DNA from: Oscillospiraceae bacterium
GTDB taxonomy: Bacteria; Bacillota; Clostridia; Oscillospirales; Ruminococcaceae
Assembly: GCA_021202155.1 (NCBI GenBank)
Contig: JAJQDP010000024.1
Coordinates: forward strand, 1-64,000
Direction: 5' to 3'
Length of the DNA: 64,000 nt
How positions within the stretch are numbered: the first letter of the stretch is position 1; every line of letters begins with the position of its first letter. The notes beneath the pieces are model-generated. The model was not told where the DNA came from. It did not search any database and was given only the letters and a program-made list of their open reading frames with translations. Below are positions 41,416 through 52,308 of the stretch, piece by piece. A program made the position numbers and the translations under genes.

Positions 41416-42369
41416 TTACCCTTCTTTTGAATTGCTTATGTTGTCCGCTATTTCTATTATTCTTTTAAGCCTGTGATTCACCCCTGAGCGGGACATCGGC
41501 GGGTCGAATTTCTTGGCAAGGCCGCTCAGTGAATCCTCAGGATTATTCTGTCTGAGAATCGCAACTTCCCTCAACTCTTCTGATAGCTGTGACAGCCCGT
41601 CGGGGGAGTTTTCTATTACCCTTATAGCCTCAATCTGTCGGAATGCCGAATTATTCTGACGGTCAACGTTTGCTGTGTCACAGTTGGTAATTCTGTTGGC
41701 GTGGTTTCTGATGTCCTTATAAACCTTGGTGTTCATAACCTCAAGGCTTGCGCTGGTTGCTCCTATGAGAGTGAGCATGTCCTCGATATTCTCGCTGTCC
41801 TTGAAGTAAAGTATTCTCTGCTCGCCGCGTGTCAGGCGTTTCGCAGTGAGACCAATATGCTTTTCAAGTAGCTCGCTGATTCCGTCACAAAGTATGTCGT
41901 CCGTGCTCCCGGGAATTGCTATTTCAAGGTGATATTCCCGTTGCGGGTCGGTCACTCTGCCACAGCTCAAGAATATACCGGTACAAAATGCACCGAAATT
42001 TGAGTCTGTAAGCTTGTCCCCGCGGGATAAAATCTCCCGGCAGTCAAGGCTTGAAACGCCAAGACGGGTAAGAATCGCCCCGATGTCGTTTTTCTCAGAT
42101 ACTGAGATTCTGTATTCAGGGAGTCTTCCTCTGTGGCGGGAAATTTCCTCCCCAACCGAACTTTCAGGAGGGATAATGTGGCGGACGAGTCTTAAGAATA
42201 ACTCCCTGCAGATTTCGTTATCGGTTCTATAGGCTACTCCCGCATCGGATTTTTCGCTCACAAGAAGCATTCCAAGAAGGCAGGCATCCGATTTTTTCCT
42301 GCCTGTTACCGATTCAGCCGCTTCGGTTTTTACTTTGTATACAAAGGATTCTGTAGATTTTACTTTCAT
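41416..42369 (-). CDS. whiA: WhiA, DNA-binding protein with LAGLIDADG-like fold
   Basis: AFCTGIFLSCGRVTDPQREYHLEIA; HTH LAKKFDPPMSRSGVNHRLKRI. Confidence 0.95.
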   Translation of the reverse strand: MKVKSTESFVYKVKTEAAESVTGRKKSDACLLGMLLVSEKSDAGVAYRTDNEICRELFLRLVRHIIPPESSVGEEISRHRGRLPEYRISVSEKNDIGAILTRLGVSSLDCREILSRGDKLTDSNFGAFCTGIFLSCGRVTDPQREYHLEIAIPGSTDDILCDGISELLEKHIGLTAKRLTRGEQRILYFKDSENIEDMLTLIGATSASLEVMNTKVYKDIRNHANRITNCDTANVDRQNNSAFRQIEAIRVIENSPDGLSQLSEELREVAILRQNNPEDSLSGLAKKFDPPMSRSGVNHRLKRIIEIADNISNSKEG

Positions 42370-43226
42370 GATATTTGCTCTAAGCTTCTGTGCTCCGCTC
42401 TTACGCTCAGTTTGTCCCGGGTCAAAGCCTCCGACATCCTTCTTGCGAAGCTGACCGAGCGGTGTCTGCCGCCTGTACAGCCGAATGCGATGACGAGCCT
42501 CGGCTTACCCTCCTTCTCATACATGGGTATCATAAGACTCAGGAGGTCATAAATTTTTTTGAATACTTCATTAGATTCCGGGAAGCACATGACATAGTCA
42601 TATACCTCATTATCGAGCCCGGTTTTGTTTTTAAGCTCGGGAACATAATATGGATTCGGCAGGCATCTTACATCAAAGACAAGGTCGGCGTCCTTCGGGA
42701 TTCCATACTTGAAGCCGAATGAGATTACGCTTATCGCCATTTTCGTGCCCTTGTCGGTGAAGAATTCCGCCATTTCTGCACGGAAATCCGCCATTCCAAA
42801 ATCGGTCGTGTCGATATAAAAATCGGACATTTCCTTGGCTTTCTTGGTTTCCTCCCGCTCAAGGGAGATGGCTTTATAGAGGTTTCCGGACGACTCGGCA
42901 TCAAGGGGGTGCTTGCGCCGGGTTTCCTTGTATCTTTTGACGAGAGTATCGTCGTCGGCATCGAGATACAGAACCGAAATCTCGACATCGGGGGCTCTTA
43001 GGGCATTGACGCAGTCCTCAAATTTCGAGAAATGCTCGCCAGAGCGAATATCAACCGACACTGCAAGTCTGGTTATCAGCTTGTCTGCACCTACTATGAA
43101 TCTTGAAAAGCTCAATAGCATCTCGGGAGGCATGTTGTCGATGCAGTAGTAGCCCATGTCCTCAAGGTAATTGATGGCACTTGACTTCCCTGCTCCCGAC
43201 ATCCCAGTAACAATGACGATTTTCAT
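42366..43226 (-). CDS. rapZ: RNase adapter RapZ/YvcJ, nucleotide-binding
   Basis: VTGMSGAGKSSAINYLEDMGYYCIDNMP; FGCTGGRHRSV. Confidence 0.97.
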   Translation of the reverse strand: MKIVIVTGMSGAGKSSAINYLEDMGYYCIDNMPPEMLLSFSRFIVGADKLITRLAVSVDIRSGEHFSKFEDCVNALRAPDVEISVLYLDADDDTLVKRYKETRRKHPLDAESSGNLYKAISLEREETKKAKEMSDFYIDTTDFGMADFRAEMAEFFTDKGTKMAISVISFGFKYGIPKDADLVFDVRCLPNPYYVPELKNKTGLDNEVYDYVMCFPESNEVFKKIYDLLSLMIPMYEKEGKPRLVIAFGCTGGRHRSVSFARRMSEALTRDKLSVRAEHRSLEQIS

Positions 43227-43248
43227 ACTCTTCCTCCCAGATTAAAGC

Positions 43249-44148
43249 CTATTCCTCTATCAGCTTGACCTCGCACTCGAGCTCATAACCCGTTTTCTCC
43301 AAGACCGTTTTCTTTATGTGAGAGATAAGGTTCATGACATCTGCGGCTGTCGCATTGCCGGTGTTTATAACAAAGTTTGCGTGCTTATCGGAGACCTTTG
43401 CGCCGCCTATCGAATAGCCTTTAAGCCCTGATTCTTCTATCACGAGCCCGGCATAAGTGCCCTCAGGTCTCTTGAAGGTTGAGCCTGCACTCGGATATTC
43501 AAGCGGCTGGCGGGACTTGCGCCTTGCAATCAGCTCATCCATTCGGGCTTTGATAGCATCTTTATCGCCGTGAGAAAGCCTGAACTTTGCCGAGACGATT
43601 ATCTCGCCCGAATTTGTGAATCGCGAGCGACGGTAACTGAAATCAAGCTTATCGCTCGGGTAGGTTATAATCTCTCCCGACTGGTTTATGCAGGTCACTT
43701 CCGAAACGACATCCTTCATCTCTCCGCCATATGCTCCGGCGTTCATGAAGACCGCTCCCCCGACGCTTCCGGGGATTCCGTAGGCGAACTCCAAACCTGT
43801 CAACGCATTATCAAGCGCAGTCTTACAAACTCTTGCAAGCGAAGCTCCGGCAGAAGCTGTGATATATTCGCCGTCCACGTCTATCTCTGACATATCTGAC
43901 CCAAGGACGAATATTGCTCCTCTGTAGCCGTTGTCTGAAAACAGGACGTTTGAGCCGTTTCCAAGAATTATATATCTGTCGACTTCGGAAATAAGCTCTC
44001 TGAGGGAATCTATGCTGTTCGGAAATATCATTATATCGCAAGAACCGCCTATTTTGAAGGACGTGTGCTCCTTGAGAGGCTCGTTTATCAGAAATTTGCA
44101 ACCATGTTTCAAAGATATTTCTTGCAATGCTTTTATGCTGTCTGGCAT
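43249..44148 (-). CDS. murB: UDP-N-acetylmuramate dehydrogenase
   Basis: EHTSFKIGG; IPGSVGGAVFMNAGAYGGEM; PSAGSTFKRPEG. Confidence 0.97.
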   Translation of the reverse strand: MPDSIKALQEISLKHGCKFLINEPLKEHTSFKIGGSCDIMIFPNSIDSLRELISEVDRYIILGNGSNVLFSDNGYRGAIFVLGSDMSEIDVDGEYITASAGASLARVCKTALDNALTGLEFAYGIPGSVGGAVFMNAGAYGGEMKDVVSEVTCINQSGEIITYPSDKLDFSYRRSRFTNSGEIIVSAKFRLSHGDKDAIKARMDELIARRKSRQPLEYPSAGSTFKRPEGTYAGLVIEESGLKGYSIGGAKVSDKHANFVINTGNATAADVMNLISHIKKTVLEKTGYELECEVKLIEE

Positions 44149-44173
44149 TACTGTGTCACCGTTTCAATAGTTA

Positions 44174-44902
44174 TTATAGCTCAAGCTGTGGGTGCTTTCT
44201 TAAGATCCACTCTTTCACCTTTTCCCAGTCGCTGTTAAGAATCAGCTTTTCCGGGAAGTCGACTTCTTTCAGGACTTTTTCCACAGTTGAAGTCTTCCCA
44301 ACTGCATCCCAGAAATGGGCATCTGTGTCGACCACTATCGGGATTTCGTACTTCTTGCAAAGTTTGAGAATCGGAACCGAGTTCTTGAGTGAACCTTTCT
44401 TTCTCATAAGTGAGCTTTCGTTGAGTTCGACCAACTTTTCGTATTCTTTAAAGACTTTTAAGACTCTTTCGTGCTCGAACGGGAAAAAGTCGGTTGTCGG
44501 GTGTCCGATAACGTCAATATAAGGGTTCTGGCAGAGCTTGATATAGCCGTCAGAAACAACCTTTGGGTCGTCTGAAAGCTCATCGAATGTGTACTTATGG
44601 TACGATGCGACTACCCACTCCATCTTTTGAAGAAGGTCTTCGTGCATATCGACATCGCCATTATAGTTATATATGTTTACCTCTGCGCCTTTAAGAACGG
44701 TAACGCCGAAAACGGTTCTCGGGAGGACTCTCATATTGGTGAAGTGCCATTCGTGAGCGGTGTCGGGCATTACGCCGTAATGGTCGGTCATGGCGATCGC
44801 TTTCAAGCCCAAATCAGCCGCCGCACGGCAGTTTTCGGTGAGGGTTGAGTAGGCGTGGTCGGAAGCTATTGTATGTGTGTGAAGGTCAGCCTGAATAAGC
44901 AT
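44174..44902 (-). CDS. PHP-domain phosphatase/phosphoesterase
   Basis: ADLHTHTIASDHAYSTL; AMTDHYGVMPD; DTDAHF. Start corrected to MLIQADLH (TGATG overlap with hprK). Confidence 0.9.
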   Translation of the reverse strand: MLIQADLHTHTIASDHAYSTLTENCRAAADLGLKAIAMTDHYGVMPDTAHEWHFTNMRVLPRTVFGVTVLKGAEVNIYNYNGDVDMHEDLLQKMEWVVASYHKYTFDELSDDPKVVSDGYIKLCQNPYIDVIGHPTTDFFPFEHERVLKVFKEYEKLVELNESSLMRKKGSLKNSVPILKLCKKYEIPIVVDTDAHFWDAVGKTSTVEKVLKEVDFPEKLILNSDWEKVKEWILRKHPQLEL

Positions 44903-45861
44903 CAGAAATCCTCCCACTTGGAAACAGTCTCTGTTCCTTCCATCTCAAGACCTAAGTTATTGAGAAGTTCCTGAGCGGCGTTATAGCCCATCTTCTTCTG
45001 ACGGTTGTTCATAGCGGCAACTTCTAAGATTACTGCCAAGTTACGTCCGGGCTTAACAGGGATTGTGATACATGGGATATTTACTCCTAAGATGTCCATG
45101 CTCTCGGAATCGACGCCCATGCGGTCATAGACCTTATCGGGGTCCCAGATTTCGAGCTTGACGACCAAATCTATCTTCTCGGTCATCTTGACGGCACCCA
45201 TACCAAAGAGTCTTCTTGCGTTGACGATTCCTATGCCTCTGAGCTCAATGAAGTGGCGGATATTGTCTGGAGATGAACCGACAAGGGAGATTGCAGATAC
45301 TTTCTTTATCTCAACCGCATCATCGGCAACAAGTCTGTGTCCTCTCTTGACAAGCTCGATTGCGGTTTCGGATTTACCGACGCCGCTCTCACCGACGATG
45401 AGGACGCCTTCACCGTAGATTTCGATGAGAACGCCGTGGCGGGTGATTCTCTGACCTAATTGGGTGTTAAGGTATGCAATTCCTCTTGACATAACCTCAG
45501 AGGTGTCAAGCTCTGACGAGAGAACCGGGACGCCATATTCTGTTGCCGCGTCCATCATTTCCGGGAAGGGCTCGTGTCCGCGGGAGATAATCAGAGCCGG
45601 GAATTTGTACGAGAAGAGTGTCATAAGTACTCTTCTTCTTTCATCAGATGCCAATCCCTGAAGATAGGCAAACTCGGTGTTTCCGCAAATCTGGATCTTC
45701 TCGTTATTGAAGTAGGCATAGAAGCCGGTGAGCTGAAGACCCGGACGGTTGATGTCGTTGTTTGAGATGAGAATTTTGGATAAATCCTTCGGTGTGTAGA
45801 CCGTTTTTAGGTTGACTTCCTTTGCGAACTGTGCAAGTGAAACTGTATACTTTTCTGCCAT
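44902..45861 (-). CDS. hprK: HPr kinase/phosphorylase
   Basis: IYGEGVLIVGESGVGKSETAIELVKRGHRLVADDAVEI; ELRGIGIVNARRLFGMGAV. Confidence 0.97.
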   Translation of the reverse strand: MAEKYTVSLAQFAKEVNLKTVYTPKDLSKILISNNDINRPGLQLTGFYAYFNNEKIQICGNTEFAYLQGLASDERRRVLMTLFSYKFPALIISRGHEPFPEMMDAATEYGVPVLSSELDTSEVMSRGIAYLNTQLGQRITRHGVLIEIYGEGVLIVGESGVGKSETAIELVKRGHRLVADDAVEIKKVSAISLVGSSPDNIRHFIELRGIGIVNARRLFGMGAVKMTEKIDLVVKLEIWDPDKVYDRMGVDSESMDILGVNIPCITIPVKPGRNLAVILEVAAMNNRQKKMGYNAAQELLNNLGLEMEGTETVSKWEDF

Positions 45862-45883
45862 AGGGTTCTCCTTTCTTTTTACG

Positions 45884-47155
45884 TTAATCTAATTTTATCT
45901 CGCCGTCTTCAAGCATATTCTGAACGGCGATGAGTATTCCTGCTTTTCCTGTGGGATATGTAAGTCCTCCCTGAAGCCATGCGGCATAAGGCTCTCTTAT
46001 CGGGGCATCGGCTGAAAATTCAATTGACGCGCCCATTGTGAATGCTCCCGCCGCCATTATCACGGGGCTTTCATAGCCGGGAGTTGGAATTGCTTCGGGA
46101 ATGAGGTAGCTGTCAATCGGCGCGCCCTTCTGGATTCCCTTTATGAATGACGTGAGGGTTTTCTCGTTCTTGAGAAGTATTGATGCGATTATATCCGCTC
46201 TTGGTTTGCCCTGCTTTGGAAGAGACTCGAAGCCAAGTAGTCCCAAAAGTGCACACGCAAATTCTGATGTCTTGACTGCCGCGGCTGTAATCTCGGGAGC
46301 TAAGAAGAAGCCCTGATACATTTCTCTGTTCTGATGAAGTGAGGCTCCTACTTCCTTACCCATTCCGACGACTGTCAAGCGGTAGGCACACTTTTCGATG
46401 AGGTCTTTTCTTCCGGCAATATATCCGCCGGTTGAGGCGATTCCTCCGCCTGGGTTCTTGATGAGCGAGCCCATGATGAGGTCTGCTCCGACTTCGGTGG
46501 GTTCTTTAGTGTCGACAAATTCGCCGTAGCAGTTATCTACCATGATTATGGCGTCCGGATTGCCTTTTTTCACCGCTTCTATCATCTTTTCAATATCGGC
46601 GATTGTGTAGGAAGGTCGGGTTGAATAGCCTCTTGAACGCTGGATATAGGCGACAGTTGCATTCTTTACTTTTTCGGTTATAGCATCCAGATTGGGCATA
46701 CCGTTCTCAAGGAGCTCAATCTCTTCATACTCAATTCCGTAGTCCATGAGTGAGCCGTTGCCCTTTTCGCCACGCTTGCCGATGACCTCTTCAAGTGTAT
46801 CATATGGTGCGCCGCAGAGCATCAGAAGCTTGTCGCCTGGTCTTAAGACTCCAAAAAGTGCGGTTGAGAGCGCGTGAGTGCCGTTTACTATTGTATGGCG
46901 GACGAGAGCGTCCTCACAGCCGAATGCCGTTGCGTAGACTTTATCGAGCGTATCTCTTCCGACATCATCGTAGCCATAACCGGTTGTACCATGGAGGCAG
47001 GTCTCGCTGACGTTATTTTTTATGAACGCAGAAAGCACCTTCATGCCGTTATATTCTGCTATCTCATCAATTCTCTTGAATGCTTCCGAGCACTGAGCTT
47101 CAGCTTCATCCGCAAGATTGAGAATTCTTTCGTCGATATTAAACAAGTTCTTCAT
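45884..47155 (-). CDS. Methionine gamma-lyase family / 'aluminium resistance' PLP enzyme
   Basis: FLHGTTGYGYDDVGRDTLDKVYATAFGCEDALVR-type motif; IMVDNCYGEFVDTKEPTEVGADLIMGSLIKNPGGG. Confidence 0.9.
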   Translation of the reverse strand: MKNLFNIDERILNLADEAEAQCSEAFKRIDEIAEYNGMKVLSAFIKNNVSETCLHGTTGYGYDDVGRDTLDKVYATAFGCEDALVRHTIVNGTHALSTALFGVLRPGDKLLMLCGAPYDTLEEVIGKRGEKGNGSLMDYGIEYEEIELLENGMPNLDAITEKVKNATVAYIQRSRGYSTRPSYTIADIEKMIEAVKKGNPDAIIMVDNCYGEFVDTKEPTEVGADLIMGSLIKNPGGGIASTGGYIAGRKDLIEKCAYRLTVVGMGKEVGASLHQNREMYQGFFLAPEITAAAVKTSEFACALLGLLGFESLPKQGKPRADIIASILLKNEKTLTSFIKGIQKGAPIDSYLIPEAIPTPGYESPVIMAAGAFTMGASIEFSADAPIREPYAAWLQGGLTYPTGKAGILIAVQNMLEDGEIKLD

Positions 47156-47912
47156 AGTCTTTTCTTTCCTTCAGTTTCAGTATATAATCCTCGCCGAGTT
47201 CAGTACAGCCAAGGCGGAGGTAAAAATCGCGCATTGACTCGTCGGAGGCAAGATAACACTCTATCCCCTCTTTTTTCAGCTCCTGCGAAACGAGCCTGAT
47301 AAGTGTTGATGCATAGCCCTTTCCTCTGTCCTCCTCGGGAGTTGCTATGTCGGCAAGATATGCTCTTCCGTAGCTCTGGCACTTGACTGTCAGCACCGCC
47401 GAACGGTAGCCATAGATTCTGACTATTCCGCGGTTCACCCGTCTTACGGTGTCTGTGAGCCATAAGCCATAGTTCGCGTCCTGTCCCGCGAAGGCAGTTT
47501 CAAAAACAGATTCATACGGTAACTCGCGGAGAAGCTCTTTTTCCTCCAAAACTCCCTCTGATGCCGGCACTGAAAAGAAATATCTCTTTTCCTTGCGGTA
47601 TTCGCTCAGCCCTCTCCTTGGAATCAGGACTTCCGGCATTTCGACAATCATAGGGTACTTGAACCTGATAAATTCCTCGGTTTCCCGGATACAGCCGGAC
47701 GAGCTGCGAGCATCGTCGAGTAAATCCACCGTCAGTAAGCTGTTCATCGAGGCGAAGATTCCTATGCGCTTGTTGCCTTTCAGAAGTTCATAGAACTCGC
47801 AGAAATCGAATTCAGTTCCGTAGGCTAAGATATGCGAGAGGATTATTCTTGAATAGTGAGAGTCACGGAGGAGTAGCTTTGCGTTGTCAAAGCTGTCGAT
47901 TCGTCTAATCAT
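47139..47912 (-). CDS. GNAT family N-acetyltransferase
   Basis: AYLADIATPEEDRGKGYASTLIRLVSQELKKEG acetyl-CoA binding motif. Confidence 0.85.
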   Translation of the reverse strand: MIRRIDSFDNAKLLLRDSHYSRIILSHILAYGTEFDFCEFYELLKGNKRIGIFASMNSLLTVDLLDDARSSSGCIRETEEFIRFKYPMIVEMPEVLIPRRGLSEYRKEKRYFFSVPASEGVLEEKELLRELPYESVFETAFAGQDANYGLWLTDTVRRVNRGIVRIYGYRSAVLTVKCQSYGRAYLADIATPEEDRGKGYASTLIRLVSQELKKEGIECYLASDESMRDFYLRLGCTELGEDYILKLKERKDYEELV

Positions 47913-49306
47913 TACTTGAGCCCGCTCACTATCGACTTGAAGTGCCTGCCGCGAACCTCAAAATTGGGGTACATGTCAAACGATGCACATGCAGGAGAAA
48001 GAGTTACAATGTCGCCGAGAGCAGCACTCTTTCTTGCAAGCTCGACCGCCTCCTCCATTCCGGAGGCGTGAAGAATCGTCAGCTCATCGGGGTTATAGAA
48101 CGGCGTTTCGGTTACGGCTTTTTCAATCTTGGGCGCAGTCTGCCCCATGAGAATCAGGGTCTTGACATACTTATTGACCGGCTCGGCAAGGGGTTCAAAT
48201 GGTATCTTCTTGTCATAGCCGCCGGCTATCACTATTATCTTTGTTCCGAATGCCTTGAGACCTGCTATTACTCTTGTCGGGCTGGAGGCTATTGAGTCGT
48301 TATAGTACTTTACGCCGTCAAGCTCACGGACGAATTCGATTCGATGCTCAACTCCACCAAAATGACGTGCAACGCGGCAGATGGAGTCGACAGAAACATC
48401 TCCCCAGACTGCGCTTATTGCCGCCAGGTAATTTTCGATATTGTGCTCGCCGGGGAGCTTGATTCGCTCTGCAGGAATTATCTTTACAGTCTTCCTGCCA
48501 TCGCAGTAGCAAAGGACTCTGTCGGAATTCAAGTAAGCTCCGACCTTGACAGGAGAAAGCCTTGAGAAGCCAACCAAGTTTCCTCTGACGTGAGAGCCAA
48601 GCTTGACTGTTTCGGCGTTGTCCTGGTTCAGGACAGCCTTTGAAAAGGCACTCTGGTGGTCAAGAATGTTGCACTTAGCCGCGATGTACTCGTCCATAGT
48701 TCCGTGGACATCGAGGTGGTTCGGAGATATATTTGTTATAACTGCGACATCGGGAGACTGGCGCATCGAGATAAGCTGGAAGCTTGAGAGCTCGACTACC
48801 GCGAAATCAGTTTCCGATATGCTCTCGATTCTTGGGAGCAAAGCTTTTCCGATATTTCCCCCAAGCCAGACCTTGTAGCCCTCGGCTTTCAGGAATTCAG
48901 AAATTATTGTAGTAGTGGTTGTCTTGCCATCTGAGCCGGTAACCGCATAGATCTTGCACGGGCAGAGTTCAAAGAAGGACTCCATCTCACTTGTGACGAT
49001 GACTCCTGCCTGCCTCGCTTCCATAAGCTTCGGGTTATTATAGTACATTCCGGGGGTTCTGTAGACAACGTCATAGTCGGTGAGGCTGTCAAGATAGCCT
49101 TCACCCAGGACGAATTTCACGCCTTTTTCGGAAAATTCATTATAGAGCTCCTGGTCATATTGGTCTATGGTCTTCTTGTCCAAAACAGTTACATCTATTC
49201 CTTTTGAGAGGAAAAGCCTTATAAGCTCGGTGTGGCTGACGCCGATTCCAATGAAGGCAACTCTCATATCTTTAAGAGAATCAAAAAATCTCTGTGTCTT
49301 GTTCAT
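47912..49306 (-). CDS. murD: UDP-N-acetylmuramoylalanine--D-glutamate ligase
   Basis: VTGSDGKTTTTTIISEFL; NISPNHLDVHGTMDEY; YYNDSIASSPTRVIAGL. Confidence 0.97.
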   Translation of the reverse strand: MNKTQRFFDSLKDMRVAFIGIGVSHTELIRLFLSKGIDVTVLDKKTIDQYDQELYNEFSEKGVKFVLGEGYLDSLTDYDVVYRTPGMYYNNPKLMEARQAGVIVTSEMESFFELCPCKIYAVTGSDGKTTTTTIISEFLKAEGYKVWLGGNIGKALLPRIESISETDFAVVELSSFQLISMRQSPDVAVITNISPNHLDVHGTMDEYIAAKCNILDHQSAFSKAVLNQDNAETVKLGSHVRGNLVGFSRLSPVKVGAYLNSDRVLCYCDGRKTVKIIPAERIKLPGEHNIENYLAAISAVWGDVSVDSICRVARHFGGVEHRIEFVRELDGVKYYNDSIASSPTRVIAGLKAFGTKIIVIAGGYDKKIPFEPLAEPVNKYVKTLILMGQTAPKIEKAVTETPFYNPDELTILHASGMEEAVELARKSAALGDIVTLSPACASFDMYPNFEVRGRHFKSIVSGLK

Positions 49307-49524
49307 ATATTCACGCCTTTCAGATTCGTTTGCAGTGGCTGAGCATAATTACTCATTCTACATTCTCAGCCTATGATATTATATAACATTTCGGGGCGCA
49401 ATTCAATGCTTATTTTTGCGAGAGTGAGAAGATTTTTTTGAAGTCGGGGTCTGATAGCGTGGCATTGTCGAAAAAAGGATAAAAAAATCCTATCAAAATA
49501 GCAGGAATATTTATAATTTTATTA

Positions 49525-49553
49525 TTGTAAACGGGCTGAATTTGCTATATAAT
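49525..49553 (+). promoter_or_regulatory. Sigma-A-like promoter for potABCD operon
   Basis: TTGTAA - 17 nt - TATAAT. Confidence 0.7.
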
Positions 49554-49620
49554 GAATAGTGGCATTATGGGGTATCATGCTGCCGAAAAATTGTTTAAAA
49601 CAAGGAGACAAAGATTGTAA

Positions 49621-50664
49621 TTGAAAAATACTATCATCAGCATACGAAATGCTGTTGTCGAGTATGACGGGATTCAGGTGCTCAAGAGCATCAACCTCGA
49701 CATAGTGGACAAGCAATTCGTAACACTCTTGGGTCCGTCCGGCTGTGGAAAGACTACAACGCTTCGGATCATCGGTGGCTTTGCCGAAATGGCAAGCGGT
49801 GAGCTATTTTTTAACGGCGTGAAGATTAACAACCTCCCTCCCCACAAGCGTGAGGTCAATACTGTCTTCCAGAAGTACGCGCTTTTCCCCCATTTGAATA
49901 TCTACGACAACATCGCTTTCGGTCTCAGGATTCAGAAACTTCCTGAGAAGGAAATTGCGACCCGTGTCGGAGAGATGCTTGAGCTTGTGAATATGCAAGG
50001 CTTTGAGAAACGCTCGGTCAATTCCCTTTCCGGCGGACAACAGCAAAGAATTGCCATAGCCAGGGCTCTTGTCAATCGTCCGAAGGTTCTACTTCTTGAT
50101 GAACCCCTCGGCGCGCTCGATCTGAAGCTCCGAAAGGAAATGCAGATTGAGCTTAAGAGAATGCAACGAGACCTTGAGATTACGTTTATCTATGTCACGC
50201 ATGACCAGGAGGAAGCTCTTACAATGTCTGACACGGTAGTCGTAATGAGAGACGGTTGCATTCAGCAGATTGGCACACCGCAGGACATCTATAACGAGCC
50301 TGCAAATGCCTTTGTTGCCGACTTTATCGGCGAATCAAACATCATTGACGGAATAATGAGACGGGACTTTCTGGTCGAGTTCGCCGGCAAGGAATTCTCC
50401 TGCGTTGATCAGGGATTCGGTGCTGACGAAATAGTTGACGTTGTCATCAGACCGGAAGACATCAAGGTTGTTCCGCAATACCAGGGAGCTATCGTCGGAG
50501 TAGTTGAAAGCTGCATCTTCAAGGGCGTTCACTACGAGATAGGCGTCGATGCTCTCGGCTACAAATGGAAAATACACTCCACTCAGAGCGAGGAGGCAGG
50601 AGCGATTATCGGCATGAATGTAACTCCGATGGACATACATATCATGCACAAGTCGGAGGCGTAA
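49621..50664 (+). CDS. potA: Spermidine/putrescine ABC transporter ATP-binding protein
   Basis: [40 protein letters not shown] domain; TTG start. Confidence 0.95.
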   Translation: MKNTIISIRNAVVEYDGIQVLKSINLDIVDKQFVTLLGPSGCGKTTTLRIIGGFAEMASGELFFNGVKINNLPPHKREVNTVFQKYALFPHLNIYDNIAFGLRIQKLPEKEIATRVGEMLELVNMQGFEKRSVNSLSGGQQQRIAIARALVNRPKVLLLDEPLGALDLKLRKEMQIELKRMQRDLEITFIYVTHDQEEALTMSDTVVVMRDGCIQQIGTPQDIYNEPANAFVADFIGESNIIDGIMRRDFLVEFAGKEFSCVDQGFGADEIVDVVIRPEDIKVVPQYQGAIVGVVESCIFKGVHYEIGVDALGYKWKIHSTQSEEAGAIIGMNVTPMDIHIMHKSEA

Positions 50665-50671
50665 CCTTAAG

Positions 50672-51481
50672 ATGAAGGTATCAAAGGTTTTCGCTGTGCC
50701 ATACGCTGTATGGGTTCTCGTCTTTACGATAATTCCTTTAGGACTTGTAATCGGATTCGCTCTTACCGATTCTGACGGAAGCTTTACGCTTCAAAATCTG
50801 TTCGATATGTCAGACTACATGGCGGTACTCTTCCGCTCAATCCTGTTTGCCATAATCGCAACAGTCATCTGCCTTGTACTGGCTTTTCCCGCGGCATACA
50901 TCATCTCACGGGCAAAGTCATTCAATCAGTCCTCGCTTATAGTTCTTATAATGGTCCCTATGTGGACAAACTTCATCCTAAGAACCTACGCATGGATGAC
51001 GCTTCTTGAGTCGAACGGTCTTATAAACAAGTTTTTGGGGCTGTTCGGAATCGGTCCGTTGAACCTCATCAATAACGGCGGTGCTGTCATATTAGGTATG
51101 GTATATAATTACCTTCCGTTTATGATTCTTCCGCTCTATTCGGTGATGGTCAAGATTGATTCAAGCGTTATCGAAGCGGCAAGGGACTTGGGAGCTAACA
51201 ACTTCAACCTCGTAAGAAGGGTCATTCTTCCGCTTTCGATGCCCGGAATCAACTCCGGCATTATCGCCGTTTTCATTCCGAGTGTTTCGACATTCGTCAT
51301 CTCAAGAATGCTCGGCGGCGGAACAAGCGACCTTATCGGCGACATAATCGAATCTCAGTTTTTGGGGACATCATATAACCCACACCTTGGTTCGGCTATG
51401 GCACTGGTTCTTATGATAGTTGTAATATTCCTGATGAGCCTGTTCAACCAGTTCGGCTCGGAAGAGGAGGCTGTGATATGA
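50672..51481 (+). CDS. potB: Spermidine/putrescine ABC transporter permease
   Basis: EAARDLGANNFNLVRRVILPLSMPGI EAA loop; position after potA. Confidence 0.94.
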   Translation: MKVSKVFAVPYAVWVLVFTIIPLGLVIGFALTDSDGSFTLQNLFDMSDYMAVLFRSILFAIIATVICLVLAFPAAYIISRAKSFNQSSLIVLIMVPMWTNFILRTYAWMTLLESNGLINKFLGLFGIGPLNLINNGGAVILGMVYNYLPFMILPLYSVMVKIDSSVIEAARDLGANNFNLVRRVILPLSMPGINSGIIAVFIPSVSTFVISRMLGGGTSDLIGDIIESQFLGTSYNPHLGSAMALVLMIVVIFLMSLFNQFGSEEEAVI

Positions 51482-52308
51482 GAAAACTGCCTTCCAGACT
51501 ATACATGTACGCTCTGTACCTGTTTTTGTACCTTCCGATTTTAGTTCTGATTGTGTTCTCGTTCAACGTCAGCAAGTCCCGCTCCAACTGGACAGGCTTT
51601 ACCCTTGACTGGTACGTAAAGCTGTTCCATAATGAGTCTATAATGACATCGCTCAGAAACACGGTTATAGTAGCTCTTGCGGCGTCAATATTCGCAACAA
51701 TATTGGGCACTACCGCAGCTCTTGGCATAAACAGCATGAAAAAACGCTCAAAAACTGTTTTCATGAACCTGACATATATACCCGTTGTCAGCCCTGAAAT
51801 CATCATGGGTGTTTCACTTATGCTTCTCTTCCAGATTTTCAGAACATCCTTTGGCTTCCAGTTCGGATTTGCTTCGCTGATACTTGCGCATATCTCGTTT
51901 GATGTGCCATATGTAATCTACAGTGTCCTTCCGAAGCTGAGAGGGATGAACCCGAGTCTTGTTGAAGCCGCTCAGGACCTTGGTTGCAATCAACGGCAGG
52001 CGTTCTTCAAGGTTGTAATCCCAGAGATTATGCCCGGCATTTTCACCGGATTCCTGATGAGCGTGACCTACTCGATTGACGATTTCGTTGTAAGCTACTT
52101 CACATCAGGTACGAACGTGCAGACCCTTTCCATCACAATCGAATCGATGACGAGGCTTAAGGTTTCACCGGAGATCAATGCTCTCTCGGCGATTATATTC
52201 TTAGTCATCTGCGTGATTCTCATAACCAAAAACATTTTCGACAACCGCAGGCTGAGGCGTGAGCAGGAGCAGTTCCGCGCCGCCCAGAGAAAGGAGAGCA
52301 TGGTATGA
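51478..52308 (+). CDS. potC: Spermidine/putrescine ABC transporter permease
   Basis: EAAQDLGCNQRQAFFKVVIPEIMPGI EAA loop; operon context. Confidence 0.94.
   Translation: MRKLPSRLYMYALYLFLYLPILVLIVFSFNVSKSRSNWTGFTLDWYVKLFHNESIMTSLRNTVIVALAASIFATILGTTAALGINSMKKRSKTVFMNLTYIPVVSPEIIMGVSLMLLFQIFRTSFGFQFGFASLILAHISFDVPYVIYSVLPKLRGMNPSLVEAAQDLGCNQRQAFFKVVIPEIMPGIFTGFLMSVTYSIDDFVVSYFTSGTNVQTLSITIESMTRLKVSPEINALSAIIFLVICVILITKNIFDNRRLRREQEQFRAAQRKESMV

Noticed and set aside
41416-42369. LAGLIDADG-like protein as a mobile homing endonuclease
   Set aside because: It is WhiA in its conserved rapZ-whiA context, not a mobile element.
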